From NCBI RefSeq assembly GCF_000299335.2, contig NZ_CP004387.1:124001-188000 (forward strand): a stretch of DNA of 64,000 nucleotides, read 5' to 3'. Shown one piece after another: positions 45,221-52,371 of the stretch. The notes under the pieces were generated by a model. The model was not told the origin of the DNA. It worked only from the letters and a program-made list of their open reading frames with translations, and made no database searches. Origin of the DNA: Isoalcanivorax pacificus W11-5 (GTDB lineage: Bacteria > Pseudomonadota > Gammaproteobacteria > Pseudomonadales > Alcanivoracaceae). Within the stretch, counting starts at the first letter, position 1, and the number at the start of each line of letters is the position of its first letter. A program made the translations under genes and the position numbers.

Positions 45221-45233
45221 AGAGGGCGCAACT

Positions 45234-46352
45234 ATGCACACATGGATATGGCAACACCCTGACTGGACAGCCTTTTCCTGGCACGAGGCGGCTGTGCAGC
45301 CGCGCCTGCGCGCCGTGCGTCAAAAGCAGGGCGAATTGCTGGGGCGAGCGGGCGTGCTGGGCGATGGCGACCAGCCCGAGCAGGAGCTCGACACCCTGCT
45401 GGCCAATATCGTGTCGTCCTCCTCTATCGAAAATGAAACCCTTGATGCCGCCTCCGTGCGGTCCTCACTGGCTCGGCGTCTGGGCGTAGCGGGCACCCAA
45501 TACCCGGTGACGGCGCGCTCGGAAGGGCTCGCCCGGATCATGTTCGATGCCATCCATCACCGCAGAGAGCCGCTGTCCTGCGCCCGATTGTGCCAGTGGC
45601 ATGAGTGGCTGTTTCCGGAGCCGAATACCCTGCTGTCGCACATCAATGTGGGCGCGCTGCGTGGCGAAGCGCCGATGCAGGTGGTTTCCGGGCGCCTGGA
45701 CCGCCCGACAGTGCATTTCGAGGCACCCCCTCGCGACACCCTGCCGGCGCTGCTGGACGGGTTTGTCGACTGGTTCAATCACAGTGCCGACGACGCCACA
45801 CTGGACCCGCTACTGCGCGCGGCCATCACGCATTTCTGGTTTGTCACCCTGCATCCCTTCGATGACGGCAACGGCCGCCTCACCCGCGCCCTGACCGATA
45901 TGGCGCTTGCCCAGACCGATGACCGCAGTATCCGGCTTTACGCCATGTCGGTGGCGATTCTTGAACGGCGCGGTGATTACTATCGCGTGCTGGAACAAAG
46001 CCAGCGAGGCACGCCGGATATCACGGTCTGGGTGCTGTGGTTTCTGGATACGTTGGAAGCTGCTCTTGATGCTTCCATCGAGTGCATTGATCGTACGTTG
46101 GGCAAGACACGCTTTTGGCAGCGTTTTGGCGATGCTGGCTTGTCGCCTGAGCAGATAAAAGTGCTGAACAGGTTGCTGGATGGCGGGGCCAGGGGTTTCG
46201 AGAACGGGATCAGTGCTTCGCAATACCAGAAGGTAGCCAAAGTGAGTAAGGCGACGGCCACGCGGCATTTGTCGGATCTGGTGGCCAGAGGGTGTCTGGT
46301 GAAATTGCCGGGTGGGGGGCGGAGTACGCGGTATGCGGCAGTGTTGTCGTGA
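45234..46352 (+). CDS. Fic family AMP-transferase with C-terminal helix-turn-helix
   Basis: This 372-residue protein has an N-terminal DUF4172 region, an inhibitory helix motif SSSIEN (62-67, class II Fic, with the inhibitory E66), the Fic active site HPFDDGNGR at 207-215 and a C-terminal winged-helix (ISASQYQKVAKVSKATATRHLSDL). Fic enzymes transfer AMP to target hydroxyls; the glutamate holds the enzyme inactive until released. GAGGG is 8 nt before ATG. A four-copy operator upstream suggests autoregulation. No separate antitoxin gene is needed for this class. Confidence 0.94.
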   Translation: MHTWIWQHPDWTAFSWHEAAVQPRLRAVRQKQGELLGRAGVLGDGDQPEQELDTLLANIVSSSSIENETLDAASVRSSLARRLGVAGTQYPVTARSEGLARIMFDAIHHRREPLSCARLCQWHEWLFPEPNTLLSHINVGALRGEAPMQVVSGRLDRPTVHFEAPPRDTLPALLDGFVDWFNHSADDATLDPLLRAAITHFWFVTLHPFDDGNGRLTRALTDMALAQTDDRSIRLYAMSVAILERRGDYYRVLEQSQRGTPDITVWVLWFLDTLEAALDASIECIDRTLGKTRFWQRFGDAGLSPEQIKVLNRLLDGGARGFENGISASQYQKVAKVSKATATRHLSDLVARGCLVKLPGGGRSTRYAAVLS

Positions 46353-46483
46353 TATGGGCGAAAGTGGCCATAAGTGGCGACAAGAAGTGATTACAAGTGG
46401 CCTTGCCCGTGCCCATTCTGGTGACGCCCTGCAGGGAGACTCATAAAACCGCCGAGCGTCAGCTGGAATCATCTGCCCATGGG

Positions 46484-46843
46484 CTAGAAGACCAGATTCC
46501 CGAGAAGCCGGCCTGGTGCGAAAGCGCCAATCCCTGCCCCAAGTAATCCCAGATAGGCACCCACCACAAAGCCACGATGTACCCCCAGTTGCTTTCGCCG
46601 CGCCGCGATGACCGCGATGACAAGGCAGATCAACGTCCAGAGCGAGAGCAGGTGAATGGGGCCGAAAGTCCCGAATAGCGGCATTGCACTGTAGATGCCA
46701 AAGGAGGACAGGGCGGTGATGGCCATCGCAATGACCCAGGCCCAGCCAAGCCGTCGATGCCAGAGTCCGCCCTTTGGCCGGGCCAATTGCCAGGCTCCCA
46801 GCAATAGCGCCAGGGTGGCGGCTATCCAGTGAAGTGTCATCAT
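46484..46843 (-). CDS. DUF2306 family membrane protein
   Basis: This 119-residue protein has four hydrophobic segments with LHWIAATLALLLGAWQL, the WHRRLGWAWV loop and LGVHRGFVVGAYLGL, as in DUF2306 proteins of unknown function. AGGACACC precedes ATG 46843. It is divergent from a TetR gene, with a GTGAACAT/ATGTTCAC dyad in between, so it is probably the TetR target. The 131 nt between it and the Fic gene hold nothing recognisable. Confidence 0.8.
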   Translation of the reverse strand: MMTLHWIAATLALLLGAWQLARPKGGLWHRRLGWAWVIAMAITALSSFGIYSAMPLFGTFGPIHLLSLWTLICLVIAVIAARRKQLGVHRGFVVGAYLGLLGAGIGAFAPGRLLGNLVF

Positions 46844-46874
46844 GGTGTCCTGCCTGAGTGTAAAAGTATACGCT

Positions 46875-46904
46875 GTGAACATGAGTTTGCGGCTCGATGT
46901 TCAC
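46875..46904. promoter_or_regulatory. Inverted repeat between DUF2306 and TetR genes
   Basis: GTGAACAT and ATGTTCAC arms (8 bp, 14-bp spacer) lie in the divergent promoter region. They are a candidate TetR operator controlling both genes. Confidence 0.55.
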
Positions 46905-46929
46905 GGTGTCAACATTGTGAGTGAGGAAT

Positions 46930-47490
46930 ATGGGTGGTTATCACCATGGTCGCCTGCGAGAAAGCCTGATTACTGAGGGATTGTTGCTGTTGGCCGAAAG
47001 CCCGCAGGGCGATATCAGCCTGCGGGCGCTCGCTCGCCGGGTAGGTGTCACGCCAAACGCAGCGTATCGACACTTCTCGGATAAGGGTTCCTTGCTGGTG
47101 GCTCTGGCGGCGGAAGGTTTCCGTCAGTTGCAGACAGCGCAACAACGGGCCGCACGCGACGCACCGCCGGGTCAGATGCTGTCTTTGTCTGGTCGGGCTT
47201 ATCTTCGCTTCGCCTGGGAGAACCCCGCACTGTTCCGCCTGATGTTTGGGGCGCACCTTGCGGACAGAGATGATGCGGAACTGCGGGCGGCGGCGGCTGA
47301 GGCATATCAGGCATTGCGCAGAGGCGTTGCGACGGCGAAGGATGCCCAAGCTGAGGCCGTTGATGTTGATGCGGCGACATTACGGGCCTGGGGGTTGGTG
47401 CATGGCCTCAGTCATTTGATGCTGGATGGGCAACTGGATTTTATGCCGCTCGGGCCATTGGCTGCGGCGGAGCAGGTGCTGGGGCTGTAG
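46930..47490 (+). CDS. TetR-family transcriptional regulator
   Basis: This 186-residue regulator has an N-terminal TetR helix-turn-helix (DISLRALARRVGVTPNAAYRHFSDKGSLL) and a C-terminal TetR_C_33/WHG-like domain with the segment FAWENPALFRLMFG. GAGG sits 5 nt before ATG 46930; GTG 46921 is less likely. It is divergent from the DUF2306 gene. The ligand is unknown. Confidence 0.92.
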   Translation: MGGYHHGRLRESLITEGLLLLAESPQGDISLRALARRVGVTPNAAYRHFSDKGSLLVALAAEGFRQLQTAQQRAARDAPPGQMLSLSGRAYLRFAWENPALFRLMFGAHLADRDDAELRAAAAEAYQALRRGVATAKDAQAEAVDVDAATLRAWGLVHGLSHLMLDGQLDFMPLGPLAAAEQVLGL

Positions 47491-47530
47491 TGGACCCAAC
47501 GCAACAATTATTGAGACAACTTGATATCTG

Positions 47531-48175
47531 TCACCCCTCATCACCGGCATCGAGTGCATCAATCGCCTTTCGCAGGTTCTCCCGCGCCTGCGCTTCCCGT
47601 GTTTCCTGGAAGGGCCGGGTGTTATAAATCTGCGGACGGGCCATGAAAGATTCAAGAATTTCCCGACGCTTCTGAATATAGAGTGGCGTTGGCACCCACT
47701 GGTATTCCTGTCGGAGCTGTCGGTTACTTTCCTCAAAGCGTGCTGGCTCGGCACCGAGAATCGACAGATCAATATCCACCAGCAGCTTTTCATCGTCCTG
47801 CTGTGCGAGATTGTGGTGCCGCGTCACCATGATCAGCCGGTACACAGCTTCCTGGTCTGACTCGCACGCACCCGCTTCGGCCAGCGCCCGGCGCGCCCAT
47901 TCTGCGCTGCGCTGTTCATTGTCGTGTCGAGTGACTTCGTAGACGGCGTCATGGAACCAGAGGGCGAACAACAATTGCCCCGCGTCCGGTGCCAGAGAAA
48001 GGTGCTGCGTGGCCAGTGTCAGGCATTCAGCGAGATGTTGATGTGTGTGGTAGGCGCGCTGTGGTTCGGCATAAGCCAGCAGTAATTCATCACGCAGCCT
48101 GTCTGGCGCGGCTATGCCGGAGCGGATCGTGGCGTCGCGCCAGGATGTGTCAAATAGGGTTGTGCCGGGTGCCAT
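47531..48175 (-). CDS. HD-domain predicted metal-dependent phosphohydrolase
   Basis: This 214-residue protein has the HD superfamily pattern: YHTHQHLAECL for the first histidine, LWFHDAVYE for the HD pair, TRHHN and a later DIDLSILG aspartate. Members of this group are annotated as predicted HD phosphohydrolases, often mis-named as receptor subunits. The substrate, probably a nucleotide or phosphoester, is unknown. It is transcribed alone. Confidence 0.88.
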   Translation of the reverse strand: MAPGTTLFDTSWRDATIRSGIAAPDRLRDELLLAYAEPQRAYHTHQHLAECLTLATQHLSLAPDAGQLLFALWFHDAVYEVTRHDNEQRSAEWARRALAEAGACESDQEAVYRLIMVTRHHNLAQQDDEKLLVDIDLSILGAEPARFEESNRQLRQEYQWVPTPLYIQKRREILESFMARPQIYNTRPFQETREAQARENLRKAIDALDAGDEG

Positions 48176-48236
48176 GCTTGTGTCCCTTGCGGTAGCGCTG
48201 CCGTGACAAGAGTGTAATAGCAGAGGGTCTCGCCTC

Positions 48237-48446
48237 TCAGGAATATAATTCCTCGATATTCACTTTGAGCGCCTTCGCTATCAGCGGCACTTCATCGTCG
48301 GTGATACGTCTGACCTGAGCTTCAATTTTGGCCAGTGTGCCTCGGCTGATATCCCAGCCGATCAGATGACAGCGGGTCACCAGCTCGCCTTGAGTCAGTC
48401 CCTGTTCTTCTCTCAATGTTTTGATTCTGGGTCCGAGAAGATTCAT
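48237..48446 (-). CDS. XRE-family helix-turn-helix protein
   Basis: This 69-residue single-domain repressor is a complete XRE helix-turn-helix (RIKTLREEQGLTQGELVTRC, RGTLAKIEAQVRRI) and little else. It sits upstream of two palindromes built on GCTCCGA and is divergent from a broken gene (48545-48926). Such small repressors often control a neighbouring module. No toxin partner is visible, so calling it an antitoxin is not supported. Confidence 0.88.
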   Translation of the reverse strand: MNLLGPRIKTLREEQGLTQGELVTRCHLIGWDISRGTLAKIEAQVRRITDDEVPLIAKALKVNIEELYS

Positions 48447-48454
48447 ATCCGTTT

Positions 48455-48519
48455 GCTCCGAAATCGGAGCTTGATTCTTTCATGGTTATAGATAATCGTT
48501 GCTCCGAATTCGGAGCAAC
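48455..48519. promoter_or_regulatory. Two XRE operator palindromes
   Basis: GCTCCGA-AA-TCGGAGC lies at 48455-48470, 8 nt before the XRE start codon. A 22-bp perfect palindrome (GTTGCTCCGAATTCGGAGCAAC, described as two 11-bp arms) lies at 48498-48519. Both share the GCTCCGA half site and lie between divergent genes, fitting cooperative autorepression. Confidence 0.82.
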
Positions 48520-48544
48520 GCGGCAAATCATGGAGGAACTTAAC

Positions 48545-48926
48545 ATGTACAGTCCCAAGAATAAGTAAGCATTCGCCGAGGCTTTACCATCTGGCAAAAG
48601 CCGTCGGCAAGCCAATGACGCGTGTGGCGGATGATCTGCTGGAGTTTGGTTATCGGCATTTGGAGCAGCTGTATGATGGACTTAGTGATGATCAGATTCG
48701 GGAGATTGTATGTGCTAAGAGAGACCCTGATTACAGAAAAAAATTTCTTGGACGAGAAAGGTCGCGCTGGCCTGATTAGGTTCTTGGTCTTGCTCGTTTT
48801 CAAAAATTCATTCACACAGTGGGTGTGAGCTGGCGGGCAAAGACTATTCTGATAAGGAGCTTTGCACGGCTTGGAAATTATCGTGTTCGGCGTCTAATTG
48901 ACAGGAGATACACCAAGGGCTTGTAA
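48545..48926 (+). pseudogene. Broken small gene divergent from the XRE repressor
   Basis: A good ribosome site (GGAGG) precedes ATG 48545, but the frame hits TAA after MYSPKNK. Coding-like sequence resumes after a +1 shift (from 48582: LYHLAKAVGKPMTRVADDLL), runs to a TAG at 48777-48779, and continues in the same frame to TAA at 48926 (RFQKFIHTVGVSWRAKTILI). The reconstructed product is about 127 residues of unknown family. Alternatively a 54-residue protein could start at ATG 48615. Two stops plus one shift point to decay. It faces the XRE repressor's operators, so it is probably the repressor's former target. Confidence 0.6.
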
Positions 48927-49478
48927 CGTCGCATCTGTCATCATGCCCGATTCAGGCAATTCCTTGATGCGCTGGAAAAGTTTGAGGGCGTTTTGGGTTT
49001 GCTGACCAAGAATCCCGTCAATGGAGCCGTTATAGAGGCCTATAGCGTTCAGCTGGATTTGAACCCTCATGATTTGAATGCGCAGTTTTTCGCTTTGACT
49101 GAGATTGTTCAGGGCGGATGAGGGCGTTTGTGTAGAACCCGAAGAAAAGGAGGATGCCGGCCCGCTAGCACTGGGTGGTGGTGTGGTCGGTGTGCTATAG
49201 GAAGGTGATGGTGCGCTGCGGCTGTTATATCCAGAGTAATGTGATGAATGAGAAGAATGAGATCGGTGACTGGAGTGGGATCGGTGGCTTGAATGTGAGC
49301 GATGCGCAGCGAAAAGGTTTTCCATGGCTTCATGAAGAGGTTTTAGTGTTATCGATGCGGGCATTCCTGCGTTATCAAGATGAGCTCCTTCAGATTCGAG
49401 CCCGCTAGATAAGTTAGGGTTCAAGAAAATTGGGGTTCCCGCAAGGAAAAGGGAGATATTTTTTATGAATTTTGACAT
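48894..49478 (-). CDS. hxsA: His-Xaa-Ser repeat protein HxsA
   Basis: This 194-residue protein has a hydrophobic N-terminal segment (about 4-20). Residues 59-82 are eight tandem His-Xaa-Ser triplets (HRS, HSS, HRS, HSS, HRS, HSS, HSS, HYS). A Ser/Pro/Thr-rich linker follows (about 83-125), then a peptidoglycan-binding-1-like domain (about 130-188, with LNAIGLYNGSIDGILGQQTQNALKLFQ split by turns). It is the expected substrate of the two radical SAM maturases encoded just upstream. ATG 49478 overlaps the hxsC stop by 1 nt, with GGAGG 7 nt upstream. The region is AT-rich against the chromosome. Confidence 0.9.
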   Translation of the reverse strand: MSKFIKNISLFLAGTPIFLNPNLSSGLESEGAHLDNAGMPASITLKPLHEAMENLFAAHRSHSSHRSHSSHRSHSSHSSHYSGYNSRSAPSPSYSTPTTPPPSASGPASSFSSGSTQTPSSALNNLSQSEKLRIQIMRVQIQLNAIGLYNGSIDGILGQQTQNALKLFQRIKELPESGMMTDATLQALGVSPVN

Positions 49479-50605
49479 CACTTTTCCTCCATTATTGGAA
49501 TAAGTTTTCCAGGCTTCCAGCCTTTTTCATGCCATGAGAAAAGACCGCTGCACGATTCTCTTTCAAGACAACCCCTGCATTCATCTACGTATGAATTCTT
49601 CCAGTCCGATATGCTTCTGTGTGCGTACTGCCATAGTCTTCTGGGAAGAAGGCATAACGGGATATTCATTAGTATGCTTGTAAGGTTATGCCTCTCAAGT
49701 TCGTTGACTGCTGAGAGGATGGTTTCTGACCAGTCTTCGATTCTTAGCTCACAGATGTCTCTATTTGCGAGAGCGAAGCCTATGGGCTCGCACCCTATTA
49801 TTGCCACCTCCCTGACAAATGGAAGGTTTTTGCCTATGAAATGACATAATGGTACAAGATTTTCAAGGACGGGTTTCGTCAGAACGATTCTAAGTTGAAT
49901 GGGCTGACAATTCTTTTGCAAAACCAATAATCCCTTTATGGTTTCTTCGAAGGCTCCATAGGATTGAACAATATAATCGTGCAGGAAGTCCGCATGGCCA
50001 TACAATGGAACTAGCCAGGAGACGTTTGATATTTTCCTGTCGAAAATTGTCTCCTCAATGTCAGGTTTGCTGAGCAGGCGTCCGTTGGTCAATACCTCAA
50101 TGTGAGTTTCACTGCTCTTCAAGTTTATCTGGTTGACAATTTCTTTCAGTCCGCGAGGTTCAAGCAGTGGCTCGCCGCCGCTGAGGCCGATAACATTTGG
50201 CATTTTCCGGATTGCTTTAACGGTATCCAGTACCTCTTCTATCATCCACTGGTCGTCTGACTTTGTGGGTGGTTGAGAGCACATCAGGCACCAGCTATTG
50301 CAGCGATTAGTTATTTGGAATCCATGGTGCATATCTACTTCGCGATAAAGAACGGGGTGGCCAGATAGCGCCTTTGTTGGCGCTATAATATCGCCGTCCA
50401 CGAGGTTCGGGTGGTCTGCAATCCATCCTAGATTGCGCACGCCTTTTTTGAATATTTGTCGTACAAAATCTATGTCGGTGCCATTCCTCGATATGACAAG
50501 GTAGAATAGTTCCGGTGACCATTCGTTTGCCAAGTCATCACGCTGGACCACCCGGTGAGGTTTCATCCAGTTGGCGGTTTCAATGTCTGTTTGGATTCGT
50601 CTCAT
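49478..50605 (-). CDS. hxsC: His-Xaa-Ser system radical SAM maturase HxsC
   Basis: This 375-residue radical SAM enzyme has the CxxxCxxC cluster motif at C102, C106 and C109 in RCNSWCLMCSQPP, then GLSGGEPLLEPRGL for SAM binding. Its C-terminal DECRGCLERESCSGLF cysteines may hold an additional cluster. It follows hxsB by 8 nt and overlaps hxsA by 1 nt, so the three are one operon. The family is named for co-occurrence with HxS-repeat proteins; the chemistry it performs on them is not stated by the sequence. Confidence 0.92.
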   Translation of the reverse strand: MRRIQTDIETANWMKPHRVVQRDDLANEWSPELFYLVISRNGTDIDFVRQIFKKGVRNLGWIADHPNLVDGDIIAPTKALSGHPVLYREVDMHHGFQITNRCNSWCLMCSQPPTKSDDQWMIEEVLDTVKAIRKMPNVIGLSGGEPLLEPRGLKEIVNQINLKSSETHIEVLTNGRLLSKPDIEETIFDRKISNVSWLVPLYGHADFLHDYIVQSYGAFEETIKGLLVLQKNCQPIQLRIVLTKPVLENLVPLCHFIGKNLPFVREVAIIGCEPIGFALANRDICELRIEDWSETILSAVNELERHNLTSILMNIPLCLLPRRLWQYAHRSISDWKNSYVDECRGCLERESCSGLFSWHEKGWKPGKLIPIMEEK

Positions 50606-50613
50606 GGTATGAC

Positions 50614-52038
50614 CTAGAAAGGCATTGCCCAGTTATAGAAAATGTCCATTTCCCAAGTGGAAGCATGCTTTATCCGGTTGAAAAAATAATCGAACAGCAA
50701 GGTGTGTTTCTGGCAATGCTCAGTTTCGGATGGCCTTGCATAGAGGTTGCCGTGCTGAGCGTAAGCGTCTATCGGGTTCGGGGCGCAAAAAGGTTTGTAT
50801 GCACACGAACCACATTCATCTTTCTCATCGTTCAGGCTAGCCCTTACGAGGTTGATTTGGAGATCGGAGTTCAGAAGTTCCGATATCGGTGTGCCTATCG
50901 CCCCAAGGCGTAAACCATGATCCCCGGTTTCAACCAGCATCCTGGCCTCATCGCCGGGATAAATATAGCCATCATAATTGTAGGCTATTGCCGAAAGTCC
51001 CGCCCCGGTTGGTCTTTGAAGATCCACATAGCCTGCGTCAAACGGAGACAGAAGCTTATTCAAAATGATGGAAGCATAGACTTCTCTTATGTGGTTGCCT
51101 TGCCTGTTCCAGTAGAGAACTCTCTCCAGGCACGCTTTGTAGAACTCCATGAATTCGGCCAAGCTGTATCCTATGTGCTTAATGTTTTTCTTGGCGAAGC
51201 CATAGATGCTTAATGGCCTGATAAATACTTCGGGCATTCCAAGATGAACATATTCGTCCACAATCTCGTTGGGAAATGAAAGTGATGATCTGGTGGTGGT
51301 CATCAGGGCGGAAACGCTTTCTTCTCCGATAATCTCCCTGGCCATTTGAATGCCGAGGACAGTCTTTTCATGCGCTGTTCTTTCCGGGGTTGGGCGGTTC
51401 TTGTTGTGAAGCGAAGGAGGGCCATCAATGCTGGTTGAAAGATAAACGTTATTTTCCCTAAAGAACTCGCACATTCCTTGTGTGAGCTGATGTAATGTAC
51501 TTGCTACAACAAACCGTATTCTCTTGTTGTGACTTTCATTGATGTATTTTATTTTTTCAATTGCGTACTGAACAAGTTCAAAGCGTAGGAGTGGATCGCC
51601 ACCTTGAAATTCAACGGTTATGGTTTCATTTTGGCTGTCAAATATATTGGCGCATGCTTTTTCCAGCATTGCCCGGCTCATTGAACAGCCGTGCTCCTCC
51701 AGCGACCGGCTTACTTGGCAGTACTGGCATGAATGTGCGCATTGGAGTGTCACGACCAACATATGTAGGCTGGGGCCGTCTTTAGTGGTTTGAGACCGCT
51801 CTGCCTGTCGACATTGGTGAAGCCACTCGCTCCCGCTCTGATTCTTGGATCTCAGAATGAACTTTGACTGAAGGTCTGCCCTGATCGGGTTGCTTAAAAT
51901 TAGTGGGTTTTTTTCAAGGCTATCCAGTTCCTGGCCGGATAAAAATGCATAATCTCCCGTATCGGATACAACTAGGAATCCGTTGCCAAGTTTTTTCGTG
52001 TTGTAGGACCCCTTTACCAATTCGTATCTGGTCATCAT
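50614..52038 (-). CDS. hxsB: His-Xaa-Ser system radical SAM maturase HxsB
   Basis: This protein of about 474 residues has the radical SAM motif CAHSCQYC (C99, C103, C106 when counted from the second ATG), the VEFQGGDPLLRFELV segment for SAM and a C-terminal SPASM-type cysteine set (CGSCAYKPFC and a later SETEHCQKH). It is the first gene of the hxsB-hxsC-hxsA operon. Two adjacent ATG codons (52038 and 52035) follow GGGAAGG; the second has the better spacing. No hxsD gene is seen in the 333 nt upstream or elsewhere in the cluster. The whole block is visibly AT-rich. Confidence 0.92.
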   Translation of the reverse strand: MMTRYELVKGSYNTKKLGNGFLVVSDTGDYAFLSGQELDSLEKNPLILSNPIRADLQSKFILRSKNQSGSEWLHQCRQAERSQTTKDGPSLHMLVVTLQCAHSCQYCQVSRSLEEHGCSMSRAMLEKACANIFDSQNETITVEFQGGDPLLRFELVQYAIEKIKYINESHNKRIRFVVASTLHQLTQGMCEFFRENNVYLSTSIDGPPSLHNKNRPTPERTAHEKTVLGIQMAREIIGEESVSALMTTTRSSLSFPNEIVDEYVHLGMPEVFIRPLSIYGFAKKNIKHIGYSLAEFMEFYKACLERVLYWNRQGNHIREVYASIILNKLLSPFDAGYVDLQRPTGAGLSAIAYNYDGYIYPGDEARMLVETGDHGLRLGAIGTPISELLNSDLQINLVRASLNDEKDECGSCAYKPFCAPNPIDAYAQHGNLYARPSETEHCQKHTLLFDYFFNRIKHASTWEMDIFYNWAMPF

Positions 52039-52371
52039 GCCTTCCCGGTGGCGTTTGATTATTATTTTAATTGCTTTTCTTCCGTAGGATGCTTGGGGTC
52101 TGGCGGCGCATAAGAAGTTGCTGTTTTATGGCTCGCGCCGCATCCCGCCTAAACTCTTAATAAGTGATTTATATTAAGGCGGCATGTTTTTGCAATAGGA
52201 ATTAGGGGGACTGATCTTTTGGTCAGTTGTAAGCCGGCGCATTGTCCCGCTCCCTGCTGAGCTGCCCTATTTGCCGCCAACCCCCACCTAAGCGACAATA
52301 CCGCCCCTTTATACCGGCGCCCACCCCCAAGGGAGGCGCCGTTGTTGATTCCCAGGTCAGGAGAACGCCCC
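52039..52371. other. Intergenic junction between the Hxs block and tkt
   Basis: This 333-nt gap contains no gene longer than 20 codons. The left 160 nt are AT-rich like the Hxs block, and from about 52230 the base composition turns GC-rich. A hairpin (ACTGATC - TTTT - GGTCAGT, 52210-52227) sits at the change. The tkt promoter must lie to its right. It is the likely right edge of an insertion. Confidence 0.6.

Noticed and set aside
45234-46352. Fic/Doc toxin-antitoxin pair
   Set aside because: The inhibitory helix is inside the same protein (class II), and no separate antitoxin gene precedes it.
48237-48446. XRE protein as an antitoxin
   Set aside because: No intact partner gene is adjacent; the divergent gene is broken and of unknown family.
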